Source of the DNA: Neelides folsomi
Taxonomy: Eukaryota; Arthropoda; Collembola; Neelipleona; Neelidae
NCBI GenBank assembly: GCA_034687125.1
Contig: JAQGBZ010000041.1
Location: forward strand, 231,796 to 295,795
Direction of reading: 5' to 3'
Length of the DNA: 64,000 nt
Positions 24,901 to 37,600 of the stretch are shown piece by piece. Under the pieces are notes generated by a model. It did no database searches. It saw only the letters and a list, made by a program, of their open reading frames with translations, and was not told where the DNA came from. Numbering within the stretch: position 1 is the stretch's first letter; the number at the start of each line of letters is the position of its first letter. A program made the translations under genes and the position numbers.

Positions 24901-25604
24901 CCCGTTCTCGTTCGTACAGCTACTCAGGGCGGATCTCCTCGCCCAAGACCCCTATGAGTGGTCATGAGCAGATCTCCGTTCCCTCCGCTCCTTTCCTTTA
25001 TTGTCCGACAACTCGCGAGAGTTTCTATACAACCCCAGCAATAACATTTTCCTTATTTTAATTAACCATTCCACTTGTCAATATTCCCCCATTGAGACAA
25101 TCCCTAATTATTCACATAGCTTTATTGCATCTTGGGAATTGTTGTTGAAATATACTTAGAGCGAAATTGTTGTCGAAAACTGATTTGGGGCTAAAATAAC
25201 ATTACAAAAGTCAAATACGCACATAGAGTATAAACACTCAGAAAGTCATAAACAAACGAAAATTCAATATTTATTATTGGATCAAAGAACTATTTATCTG
25301 TGGGAGTTTTCCAATTTTTAATTCCACATGAACCCAGTTTATCAAAGGAGAAATCGTACCTATGCTCAACGACCCAATTGCATACCAACAAGTAACTTTC
25401 TCAAGGACCTTGCACATTAATTACAATTTTCCAATTATAGTTAATTACTTTTAAATAATACTCTTTGAAATAGCTAGAATTAAATTGATTTTACATTTAA
25501 TCATCTAACAATTTTACTATTAAGAATTTAGAATCGTTACATAATAATATTACAAAAATGTTTAAGCGGGCTTTCTAAACGTTATAATTTATAATACAGA
25601 TACA
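21998..25604. other. GC-richer intergenic island between the YjbQ-like gene and MINDY4
   Basis: About 3.6 kb between divergent genes. From about 22000 to 23500 the sequence is clearly richer in G+C and CpG than the window average, and it has long overlapping open frames on both strands (for example 22554-23045) with low-complexity, family-free translations. These look like composition effects rather than genes. It should contain both promoters. A LisH-type exon expected upstream of MINDY4 was not found. Confidence 0.5.
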
Positions 25605-27805
25605 ATGCTGTTTTATAAATATTTAATTACGAATTTTTTGTCAGATTCGAGTAAAGTTGGATCCCAAAAGAATGGAAATCCTTCAAATGTTTCTTCAGGG
25701 GAAAGGGAAAATCATAAATTGAGCGAAGAAGTGAGAAACATATCATCTTTAGCACAGCAATCTTCTTCAACTTCATCCACAGTGAGAACAATGCTCACGA
25801 ACGGGAGTGACAAAGGGAAATCGAGTTTGCTCGAAGATAAGAAAAATGTCCTTGCTTCGGCTTCCTTAACAGAGAGAGAAAATGTTGAGAGAAAGGAATT
25901 GAATCGAAATTCAGAGCAGCCAACAAGAGAAGCTAACGAACCCAACGACTTCATCGAAGTCTTGGACGATTTAGAAGACAATTTAGAATTGGATTTCGAC
26001 ATTAACGATTTTGAAAATGAGTTTGAAAAAATTTCAAATGAATACGGAAAGCCAAATGCTGAGCAAAATTTACCCAATTTAGAATTCAAACCCAATGTCT
26101 TTGATGCTCCCAAAGTACAGATAGACAAAAAAGACAAAGTCAAGTTCCTTGACATGAAAAGTTTCCGAGAATTGAAATTGTGCATATTTGGAAAAGGGAA
26201 TTCGATACCTGATGGATGGACAGATCAAGGATTCACCTTTGATTACAAAATACCCTTCGGATTGGTTCAAAAGAAAGTAAGTTTTTAGGTCATTCCTTAT
26301 AAATATCTTATCGATGGCATAAAATAACCTTTTATTATACTTTTACCTTCATGGTTCTGTCTTCTATGTATAGCTGCCTCTATTGATAGATTTATTGATT
26401 AGAATTGAATAATTGAGCAATGAATGGCAATGGAAGCAAAGTTTTTATTAATTATAGGGAGGTCCATGTGGAGTACTCGCTGCTGTGCAAGCCCTCACTC
26501 TCAGAAATTTAATGTTCGGCTCTGAATTTTGTGATAAAAGTTTACCAATGACGGGGAATATTGTCAATTACCAAGAACAAAAAATATCGATGGAAATTGC
26601 CAACAAAAAGTCTTTAGCTCTGGAAGGTGCCATTACAGAAATTCTATGGAGGTGTGGGAAGAAAAATACTGCAGAGAATGTTGAAACTTTCGAAACGTCC
26701 ATTTGTCTCGGAAAAATCACAGTTGGATCTGAATATCTCGCTATCAGAAATTTGGATTCACTCAAGTCTTTCGTTAAAGCCAATTTACACCGAATTGATT
26801 GTTTGAGTCTGGTTTACTCTGCAGTTCTTTCAAGAGATATTCAAATGTAATATGTAAATATATTTTATATTTATCCCATAAGCTTACATAAAATTATATG
26901 CTATATTACTGTTTAGTAAATATAAAAGTACAAAAAAAATTATAAGTAATTGATATCATGAGTATTATGTATTTATTATGAGAGCCGTATAAGATTAATT
27001 TAATCGGATTTTCATTTTTAGAGTTCAAGATGATATGGATTTTTCAAATTCGTCCTTTTTGGGACAACACGGGTATTGTTCTCAAGAATTGGTTAACTTG
27101 CTCACAATTGGAACAGCGACTTCAAATGCCTTTGATGGCCAAGTCCTCCTCGGAGATAAAATTCTTAAAGGAATTGAAGCACCTTGTGATATTGGCTTTC
27201 TGTCTCTCTTTGAACATTACAATTCGTGCCAAGTAAGATTTATCTTGAAACTTAAATACCCAAAACAAATAAGGAAAGGAATTCAAATTTTGTTTTCATT
27301 TTTTTCATATAGGTTGGAAATTTTCTCAAAAATCCAAGATTTCCTTTGTGGATCGTTTGCAGCGAGAGTCATTTCTCCATTTTGTTTTCCAATTCAATTG
27401 ATCTCGTCCTTGATGATTGGCAGGAAGAATTAAAAATGTTTGAACTTTTTTATTATGACGGCCTTGGACGGCAGCAATCTCTGATCAAGATGACAATCAG
27501 TAAGCGAAATATTTAAATTATGCAATACCAAACCCATCAATACATAAACCACACCTAGCCTACCTGCATGTTATTACTCACCTATATTTGATATTTAAAT
27601 ATTTTTGAGAAGGGGAAATTAATTATGTGATTATATTTTTTTAGCTCTTCCAGGTGAAAACGAAGATGAGTCGAGACGCAAGAAAGGCAATAACAACCAA
27701 GAAGAACCACAAAACGATGATCTCATTCCACCACTCGAAAAGTGTATTCGAACTAAATGGAAGAAAGCAGGTGTAAATTGGAACGATACCGAGCCGATTT
27801 TATAA
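25605..27805 (+). CDS. MINDY4: MINDY4-type Lys48 deubiquitinase (FAM188 family)
   Basis: Five exons: 25605-26276, 26458-26846, 27022-27232, 27313-27499 and 27645-27805, phases 0/2/0/1, 539 residues as modelled. Residues 1-190 are a Ser/Glu-rich disordered region. The catalytic domain starts with [34 protein letters not shown], where Cys228 is the catalytic cysteine. Family motifs [31 protein letters not shown] and [13 protein letters not shown] follow, with His444 the catalytic histidine. The EHYN-CQ and ESHFS blocks match MINDY4 better than MINDY3. Family knowledge: MINDY enzymes trim long K48-linked ubiquitin chains. Vertebrate MINDY4 is about 757 residues with an N-terminal LisH region; here the start is uncertain. 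The ATG at 25605 is in frame, but an acceptor-like CAG at 25642-25644 allows a spliced upstream exon instead. Confidence 0.87.
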
Positions 27806-29721
27806 AATAAGATGTTTTCATTTCATTCCAATATATTTTCTTACTTTATAACAATCTACACGAAACAATATTTGAATGTAAATAATATTGCCAAAATTGG
27901 TGTTATTCTAATTAGGTAATAGGATTAGAACAATTGTCTGTATCAAATACGATTGAATTGTACCAAAGATTCCAAACCTTAGTTCGTAATTTACTTACAA
28001 AGATCTTTGAGAGTATAACATTAATAATGAAAATAAATATTTATAATATATTTATTCATTGTTAATATTAAATATTTATACAAATGATTGAAAGTATAAA
28101 ATCTTTATATAGCTACCTAATACTCGTGCAATCAGATAACAGATGAAATCAGTATTAATTAATCGTAAATATAAATACTGATATAATATGGTGTTACATG
28201 TTATGTTTATCATGTTCAATGATTTAATTAATATATTAAAGTATTTTATCTATTCTTGACTAATTCTCCCCTTTTATATCCTTTTATAAGTGATTTATCA
28301 AGATACTCTAAATAAAACATAAGACCTTACCTATGTATTATACTTGTTAAATTTATATTACATATTTTAATACTAATTTATGAACAATGACTTATGGTTA
28401 ATTACATGTTATATTATTTATAATGCGTATTCTTCAATTACCTTTTGATTTTAAGTAATGTCATTGCTTCATCCATATCAGCTATTCATGTAACTGCATT
28501 TAACTTGTTAATTTTAGATATTTCCCATATCCGTGGTTAAATGTGATTTATTGTAACGTACAACTTACAAGTTGGAGAATCATAGATATTGATATTGTAC
28601 ATAATAAATAATGTGTAAAATCTAAAAGCTATGTGTATATTAATATATTTATTATGTTATATTTATGCATTCTGCATACCTATTCCAAGAAATGCTAAAA
28701 AAATTATCTGAGAAAAAATGAATGTCAAAGTCAAGAGAGTCGACGAACTTTGGAGTAGAGAAAATAACCATTGAGATGCGGAGGCAGATGAGTTATTTTA
28801 AAAATGTTTATTTAAGGCCCAAAAATAAAGAAGTAAGAAATAGAAAGAATGCCAAATATCTTATAACTGCGTATAAGATGTCATTTGCATCTATTGCATA
28901 TAAAAAATAGACACAAGCTCATTGCCACCAATTCATTGCAGTCATTGCACTGATAATAAATAATTCCACGTAATAAATTAAACTTTATCTTATATGCTTT
29001 TTAAAACCATTATACGAATAGGTCTTAAATATACGACAGAAATTTATTCATAGGAAGGAACTTCATCTTGCCTTTAGTATTTCATTAAGACCATTTAGAC
29101 AACATTTGTATTTAATTATTCATAACTAGTTAGATTTAAATACAATTTATTAAGGTAATATTTACTTTTGTGAGTGTAATACCAATTCATACATAGAGAC
29201 TCTGTAGTTTGATTAAGAGGTTTTATGAAGTTATAATATTTAAGTGGGATAAATGCGAGGACCAAATTCGTCCACTTTTCCTGACAGATGATGGATGATG
29301 AGGGCGAAGTGTCTCGGGAGATAAAGTTTACACGGATTTCCGGAGCTCAGCATGAAACAAATTGAGATGGCCGTTATCGAATGTAAGTAAGAGACGGGGA
29401 GAATAAATCGAATTAGAGAGGAAGAGGAGATAAACAAAGGAGTGGACGCTGCCTTGAAGTCTCAAGTCAAGTAGTTCGGTCAAAATCCTCCATCTGCGAC
29501 TCATCTTCCTTCATTCCACTTACCCTCTCACTTTTGACATTTTGCCCAGACAGGATCCAAATTAAGTTTTGCGAATTGACTTAAGAACCGAAAGGAGTCA
29601 TTCACTCTCCTTTCAACTCACTCATTTGAGAGAACCACAACCACTCAGGACCTGTCAGTCCCACGAACCCAGCCGTTCCGTGTCAATACCCAAAATAAGG
29701 AATTACTATTCAACAAAAATC
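27806..29721. other. Intergenic; upstream region of the coiled-coil gene
   Basis: AT-rich to about 29200, then a moderately GC-richer stretch (29240-29720) leading into the next gene, which probably holds its promoter and 5' UTR. No coding or repeat structure is recognised; frames at 28722-28910 and 29240-29437 look fortuitous. Confidence 0.45.
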
Positions 29722-32342
29722 ATGGACTTTTCAAATTTACGCTTCATTTTATGTCTTTTTATCATCAACTTTTTGAAATTCACCTCTTCGGCTCCGCAAC
29801 CTCAACATGGCCAGAGGCCTGTGCCTGGAGATTATTCCGTCACGTAAGTGAAAGCAAAGATTCATATATAAAATATTCAGCTTTAACTTTCCAAATAAAT
29901 CTTGAAAATTATGAGAGTAGAATTCTTATGTAATTTGTCTCAACGTACTTGTATGTTTTAAACAACATCAGTATTTGATTAATGAAATTTAAATTACTAA
30001 TATTATACTGACATTGAGATATGTAGGGAAATATGAATAATTCATTTTCATAAATAATTTTCCAGTCATTTCTGATTTTAATGAAAGTGGTCATATTTTA
30101 ATTGAATAAAGTTTCATAATAGTCATTTGGATATTCGAGACGCGATCCTGTCGCTTGTTAGTGTCTTACGTGACCAAATGGACAAACTTGAACGTCACGA
30201 GACGAGAGAAAGACAACTTGGAGAACAACTCACCAAGTCAATAGGATCTCTGGAGAAGCGTGGAAGGGGCGAGGAGAGGAACTTTGAGAACATTGCCAAT
30301 TACATATCAAGAATTGATGAAAAGACAAAATTCATTCAAGCTACTTTGGAGAAGGTGAGAGATGAAAGACATGAAAGGAAAAGAACCGACTGAATTTTTT
30401 TAAATTGCTGTTTATCAAAATTGCAAAACTTTTAGTAACTTGATTCCAACTAAGTTTAAAGTTAAGTTGATTTTGATAAAAACTGGGCCAATTTTGAATA
30501 GAAATGATTGAGATTACAATTATAGCAATCGGAGGACCGACGACTGGAGCACGAAGTTCGCGGAGGTGATTTGGCATCAATAAAAAAGCTAATTTCCGAA
30601 ACTGGAAGAGGAGGGATCCCCGAGGCATTTGAAAGGAAATTTGATGTTCTGAGTGAAAGGGTAATTGAATTTGACATTCCATTCAACCTTCTTTTGCAAT
30701 TCAGTGAACTTAAAAAGTTATCAAATATTTTTAAAATCTTATATCTTTTATCCATCTGCGTATACTTACCAATTATTTTTAATTTATCTAAATATACACA
30801 TACATGTATACAGAATGCAATTGTAAAACATTTGTAATGAATACAAAGCATCAAAGGCACATATGATACCAAAAGGAATTAAAATTAAAAAGTATTAGGT
30901 AAAATAAAATTTTAAATTACTCAAGCTTTAGAAAAGTTTTAATTTTAGGTTAATTCTCTGAAAGAAGCCGGAGAATTGAATTCGAAAAAGTTTGACAGCT
31001 TGATGGAACTTTGGAAAAGTTCGACTTCCTCTGGCGGCGGAGACCTCAGTGACACCATTGTCCAAGAGCTGACGGAAATTAAGGAGGCTTTGGCACGAAC
31101 TGCTGAGATGGAAACTCGACTCCTCTCCAGAGGCTCATCAGGAGCCGGGGAGTCCGAATGGCAGTCAGAATTAATGGAGTCAATGGACTCCCAGAGAAAG
31201 CAGTTGGCTTTTCTCGAAGAAGAGATTGGCAAGGCCCTCGGTCTACTTGGAGACATGACAAAATCCGCCTCTGGTCTCCAAGGCGTCCTCACCGAGTTGG
31301 AGGGCGATACAAAAAAAGGGTTCGAGGTCCTTGGGTCCCACGTGGGGGCCATGAGGGACGAAGCCTCTGGAGAAATGGGGGATAAATTATCCCATGTCCA
31401 GGAAATGCTCAAGTCCGGCCAGAAACACTTGGAGGGGAAAGTGAGAGAGGCAGAAACGGCCGTTGAGAATCTTCACACAAGATTAGAATCCGGATTTGGT
31501 CATTTGGCAACGGAATTGAAAGGGCTCTCGAATGTAGAAGCCGTTCTTCTCGACACCGGCGACAGCGTCCTTGACACCAAGAGGCGGCTCGAATATGGCG
31601 TCCAACAAATCATGGGAGAATTGAATGCTCAACTCTCCCACCATACTTCAAAACTCAATGACTCTCTCCAACAAAGGTTCAACAACGATTCATTTCCTTA
31701 TTATAACTTCCTTATCCCATTTGTCTTCCTAAAAACTTGAAAAATGAATTTATTATAAAAATTTATATGACTCGTAACTTGTAACGGAAAGGTAGAGTCA
31801 GGAAAGTTCGAACTTTGTTTCCTTCAATTTCTCCCGTGTTTGCTCTTCAAACTTTTTCTAGCCCATTCATGAAAAATGAACATGTGGTTTATATATACTT
31901 CTATAGGTTTGATAACTTGGCAAACTCTGTCCTCGTGCAGCAGAGCATCGCACTCTCAAACTTGACCTCCAAGATGGATGAGGAGATTGGTCAAGTATGG
32001 CGACAAATTGGGATTCTTTATCATCAAATGTCACGGTCGGTGAACCTCTTGGATGAGATTCATTCCCAGACCTCCAAATATGTCAACAACAGTCTGGACA
32101 CGATGAGCTCCATGGACGGGAAGGTTGGGCAAATCACGAACCGGATGGGCGAAGTGGACGAAAATCTCAATTACCTCTTGGGCCGAATGAGTCTTGTCGT
32201 GGGAGAATTCAACGAAATTAAAGGAGGGCTTGGAAATGCCCTCAACTCACTCAAAGAGTCTATTTCGGAAATTGAATTGAAGCCGAGTATTGATCCAGAG
32301 AATGAGGGTGAGGTGGAAACAAAGGGAAACGAGCTTGAATGA
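29722..32342 (+). CDS. Secreted coiled-coil protein (550 aa), unknown function
   Basis: Five exons: 29722-29843, 30123-30354, 30526-30660, 30949-31676 and 31907-32342, phases 2/0/0/2, 550 residues. Residues 1-24 are a clear signal peptide (LRFILCLFIINFLKFTSS, cleavage near SSA-PQPQ). The rest is almost entirely charged heptad-type helix: an N-terminal helical segment (LDIRDAILSLVSVLRDQMDK), a long central coiled coil in exon 4 and a distinct C-terminal block (NSVLVQQSIALSNLTSKMDEE, VWRQIGILYHQM). Sequons NLT and NNS occur in the C-terminal block. There is no transmembrane segment and no globular C-terminal domain such as fibrinogen. It could be an extracellular-matrix or hemolymph oligomer. 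I do not recognise a named family, though the C-terminal block looks conserved rather than random. The exon 4 donor is GTTCAA, non-standard but frame-restoring. Confidence 0.85.
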
Positions 32343-34644
32343 TCAACTCGGTTTATAAATCACTCATGTAATCAAGTGGCACCAAATCCTACACTCAGGA
32401 TCCTTTGAAGTCCATTTTAGCAAACATTGTGCGCATTTTTTTGTATCTCACTTTCAATGTCAGATTTTTCAATGCTCTTTGTGTTCCTTTTTTGCACTCA
32501 CATTTATTTGAATTTGATAGACAATTATTTAAATTTTATTTCTTTTCAATTTTGTTATTTTATTCATAATTTTATGCCTGATATGCCATAATTTTATGCC
32601 ATAATTTGATGCCTGTAATAAATAACGTTGTGTCTTTTGATGCAATATTTACCTTTGCCTCGACTTTTGCTTAAACTAATTAATTATACAAACTGAATTA
32701 CTAAATATGGTTGTACTTTTCAACTTTTGTTTTTATTAACAAGTCGTGGTGAACAGAATATTTGACTGAATAATGCATTTTAGAGTAATTAATATTACAT
32801 ATACAATTGTGTCCTTTTCTTTAGCAAGTTTAGGCTTAAAATTGGTAAGAACCTTCAGGTAAATGTGTTTTAATAAAGATGGTTTACAAAGAATATCAGA
32901 TTTAATACTTAATTCTTATTTATATTTAATCAACTTGTATTTTTCTAGATTAATACAACTATAATATCAATAAAACAAACTTGGATTTCAAGCTTAATAC
33001 ATTTCTAGTTTTTTGTTTGCAAAATGCATACCAGCACGACAACACCATGTTACTTAATTATTTATTCTCTTGTAATTATAAAACATCTTAATAAATATAT
33101 TCGATAAATAACAATTGGCAGTTATTTTAACTGTGTTATGAACTTATTATTTTTTGTTACTAAAAGTAAGAGTAAAAAACAATGTTTTGGAGTTGTGATA
33201 AACTAATGATGATATTCATTAAGGATTCGTTTCAAAGACATAAAATGATTGATTTTGTAAGGTGGAGTTAACTACAATAAGATACATTTCATAACTGAAA
33301 CTAAGTACTCGCATTATTGTAATTACCATATTTTTATCTTGCATATGAACCCTCATAGATTGTCAATTGTGTCACAAAATTCTAATACATAGAGCTGAAA
33401 GCTGAACCATTGCCATTATATTTTACAACTAAAGCATCTACAATAATGAAATATTTCATGAAGAACTTCCTTAATTATTATAATTAAGGTATGTACCATA
33501 TTTTTGTACATTATAAATAAATCTTAAATATATGTATAGAGAGCATTTAAGAAAATAAATCAACCATCAACCCCACCATTAAAGATCTATCTTTTTAAAA
33601 ATTATAACTTGATTTCAAAGGAATGTTTAATTCGAGTTAATTATCATCTACTTAAGAGTACATTCATCTTTTTTACTAAATTTTTATACTAGAGATCACT
33701 AAAATTCAAAAATAGATATAAAACACATAATTGATATAACATAGCATAAATATTTATAACATAATATCAGTAACCATTTTTAAACTTAATGAACTAAAAA
33801 TTAATGCTAGACATTCCGCAGTTATTACAAATCTCAACCGCTTTGAACAAGCATTTTGTATATATTTTACTTAATATAAAATATGTACATATAATAAGTA
33901 TGGTACAGGTATACCCAATCTATTTACATAGGTATGTACCATAGAGTACCTACTAGGGATGTCAGTTTCGATAAAAATATAAATACTGATAAACGATAAA
34001 TCGAAATTCCATTTACCGATTAATCGATAAAATATGAAAAAATTGAAAAAAGTTATTAATTATGATTTTAAATTTAAAATATGGCATTATCTTTTAATGA
34101 GGTGTCAAAAAATCATATTTTAATTAAAAAAATTATGCTTGATTAAATTTAAATATTTTGACAATCTTATTTCAAATATATTTTTCATTTATATTATAAC
34201 TAAAAATTGATAAATACATTGGTTATTTGGACTTATAGAATAATCTAAATTAAAGATTTTTTATTAAATCATGTTTTTAATCAAAAAATTCCCCAAAATC
34301 TCGATAAATCCCAGTAAATCTTATTGAATTTTGCATTTGATAATTTATCGAATTTCTCGATTTATCGACTCAATTTTTATCGGTAAACGATAAACCAAAA
34401 TAAGACAATTTACCGATTAATCGATAAACGATTAATCGGTAATTGACATCCCTAGTACCTACCATATAAACCATTACATAAGGTTGTATTTATTGTATTA
34501 AAAATGAAAAGTTAGTCGTAAGACATACAAAAGCTTCTAGGTAGTAATACAATAGACATTAGACATTCAAAATATTCTAAGGAAGAGTCAAGGGATTTGT
34601 AAAGATTTGATTTAAAAATGATAAAAAGATTTCTCATTATTTTT
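32343..34644. other. Convergent intergenic region with a MITE
   Basis: AT-rich spacer between the coiled-coil gene and the 3' end of the M13 gene. A poly(A) signal-like AATAAA lies near 32620. The only recognisable element is the hAT MITE at 33954-34454. Confidence 0.5.
33954..34454. mobile_element. hAT-type MITE with perfect 8-bp target duplication
   Basis: The 501-bp element begins TAGGGATGTCA and ends TGACATCCCTA, perfect 11-bp terminal inverted repeats. It is flanked by GTACCTAC at 33946-33953 and 34455-34462, an exact 8-bp duplication. Subterminal regions carry many CGATAAA/TTTATCG repeats in both orientations. No coding capacity. It shares the terminal TAGGGATG with the MITE at 404-846 but has different internal repeats. 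Confidence 0.92.
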
Positions 34645-37600
34645 TCATAAGACAATTCCGCAAGTAAAATCAGCATACATGTAAGAATTCTTGGAACATT
34701 GGAATGCTCTTGAAAATCCAACCATCTGTCTTAAAAGTCCTTTTGTTCTGAAAATGAAACGTAAAGTTGGTTAAATTGAGAAAACATAAAGAAAGGAAGA
34801 CACTTTTTTGCCATTTGGAGTGAGTCCAATAAAAAGGTTTGAGTTTGAAAGATATTAATCTTCAAAACGATCATTTAGAAAATTCTACCAATATAGACAT
34901 ACCCATTTTAAAAAATAGAAATGGGATGAGCGAAGATATAAAGGAGGAGACATAAAGAACTAAACGGTTTATAGGCCAAACCATTTACTATGAAGGTTAT
35001 TGTTATCAAATAAATTAATTTGGAAGCCTTTACCTGTGGTCGTGACTCAACGAAGTAAACACGGCATGTTCCATATCATGGTAAAGCATTGTTGAAGAAG
35101 AACACTGGGACTGAAATATTAAACAAAATAAATGTAAACGTTTGAAGTATAAAACACTAATTAATAAAGTTTTTAGCCATTATATACAAATAAAAAGCTT
35201 TAAGATTCAAACTTTACTATTATTTAAATTTAATCCTTGTGAGAAAAACTTTTTAATCAAATTCTCACAAATATAAAGTATGCCTCGATACATAAACTAT
35301 TATCTAACATGTTTTAAACAAGAAGATTAAAAAGAGATTTAGCAAGTGAAACGAAAAATGAGGATTTTACATAGAAGTCATATACCATAGATCTACCATA
35401 GATATATGTACATGTTTATTTATACATGGAAATCTTGTGCTTGTTGAGATGTATCGCTTTCAAGAATTTTAACTCCTATCTTTCAAATGTATAAATTAAA
35501 AGTAATTCAAGCGTGAAAGTTGAATCTATTTATCTCACTTGTCCATATGATATGAAGAAGAGAGCCTTTGTGGAAAAGCTTTCTAATCCTGGAAGGATTT
35601 GAAAATTCCCTTCATCCTCCAAAGTTTTAAGAGTGTCAAACGCAATTTGGATTCCAGCTAAATGCATAGTTGTATCCAAAGATGTTCTTTTGGTGTAGTC
35701 TTCATCATCCAGTCTTATTTTCGAGAAAAATGAATCTATACAAGAACGCTTTGTTTCAATCTGAAAAAAAGTTTAAATACAAATTAAAATATATTACCTA
35801 TGTATATAATGTACATATAAGTATCTGTAGTTAAATAATTTTAAACCCAAACAAATAAAACAAACGTTCCCATAAATCGTTACACTTGTTAGATTTAATG
35901 CGCAAAAACAATGTTTATAGGAAATTGAATTGATCAAAATCAATTTAAAAATGATGAAATATGGGGAGGAAATAGCTACTAATAAAATAACATTTTACTG
36001 TTTACCATTCCTCGACTGGTCTGGGTTTTATGATCCAAGATAGACATTTGGGCTCCATCGGATAAATAAAGTCCGTCTTCTATTCCAAACGCTCGTCCCA
36101 TAGCTTCTCCGATTTGAACTCCCACAGAGCCATATATCAACGGCCTGGAATGATCAATAAAGCATTAAAAAATTGAATAACAAACTTACTTCCAAACAGA
36201 CAGATTCGTTTTGGCTCAAAAAAGATATAAAAACCCAAGATATGAAATCCAATTTAAGGGGAATAATAGTATTTAGGAAAGTTGAGAAGAAATTTAATTA
36301 TATACTTACAAGTGAGAATTATCCAGACTTAGAATGTCATTATGTAAGGCGGCTTCTGGGAAAAATATTTTATTGGATGTGGGGACGAAGTGTGGACGGA
36401 AGAGAGATTCACTCAAAGAGCTCAACGTTCCCGATTCTTTGCTGGGATTAGCCAAATTAGTTTGTTCCACTTTTATTCCAAAGGTCGTTGCGATGATCAC
36501 GTTCACAAAAAAGTCATTATTTTGGACGTCCAATGGAAAATAAAAATCTTCAAGGACGGTTCGATTCCGAAGCGGAGTCCCGATTTGAATACTCATGAGA
36601 CGGAGCTGTGAAAGTCAATATTAAAATTACTATGTATATCAGGCTTAAAGAATAGGTAGATATGTTATTAAAAAAGAATTTGGGTTTTTGTCATTTACGG
36701 AGCCATAATTCATCTCCACAATCTTTCATGTGAGATTAAAATCCACAGATGACTATAAGGTCTCGATCTTTAATGGGATGGGTTTTTAGGAAATTCCAGA
36801 AAAAGAATGTTTTTACCTTGTCAATGGCAAAGTTTTTCATTGACTCATCAAATCTTGATAATGAATCAAGCCTCTCGCTGAATGCGCTTCTCATAGAATC
36901 AAACATTTTTTCAACCTATAAAATATATCCCAATTAGGATTCATTTGAGAAAGCTAAAACGAAATTTAATAACCAGAGAGTTTTTTTTAGGAATGTAAAA
37001 GGAGTTACAATCAGATTATTTGTAACGTAATGTAATCAGACCCAACTTTGGATATATGCATTTAGGTATAGCCTATATGCAATTATACTTTTAAGAAATA
37101 AATAATATATAAAGGAATTTAAACTTTCAATATATAATTGAAAGTTTAAAGTAAAAGCTTTTCGAATTGAAATAGCATGCTTACCTTTTCTCTTCGTTCC
37201 ATCCAATTATCAGAACTTTCAGCCAAGAGAGCATTTATTGCATGAGGGAAGAAACGAACTGTCTCGTCTATGCAAAACTCCCATCTCGGAAGTTCTTTAA
37301 AACTTCCTAAAATGGAGAAAGTTAGTTTAAGTGGGGAATATTTGAGTGATTTTAAGTGTTAATTTATTTCCTTTGTATTTTTAACTTTGTGGTAAAATGT
37401 TAAATGTACAAAATTTTTCGAACCAATCGTATCCTTTCTGAACTGCTCCAAAGACTCTGTATATTGCTTCGATAAGTAAGGCAAATACTTCAAAGTAAGG
37501 TGCCAAATTAAGTAGTTGTTCAAGTTCCTGGAAATTGAATAAATAATTAGGAATTGACCCATTTTATAGAAAAAAGATGCAAGAAAAGATCTTTACCCTC

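Noticed and set aside
36558..36580. GGTTCGATTCC-like tRNA T-arm motif
   Set aside because: It lies inside a coding exon of the M13 gene and no acceptor or D/anticodon stems fit around it.
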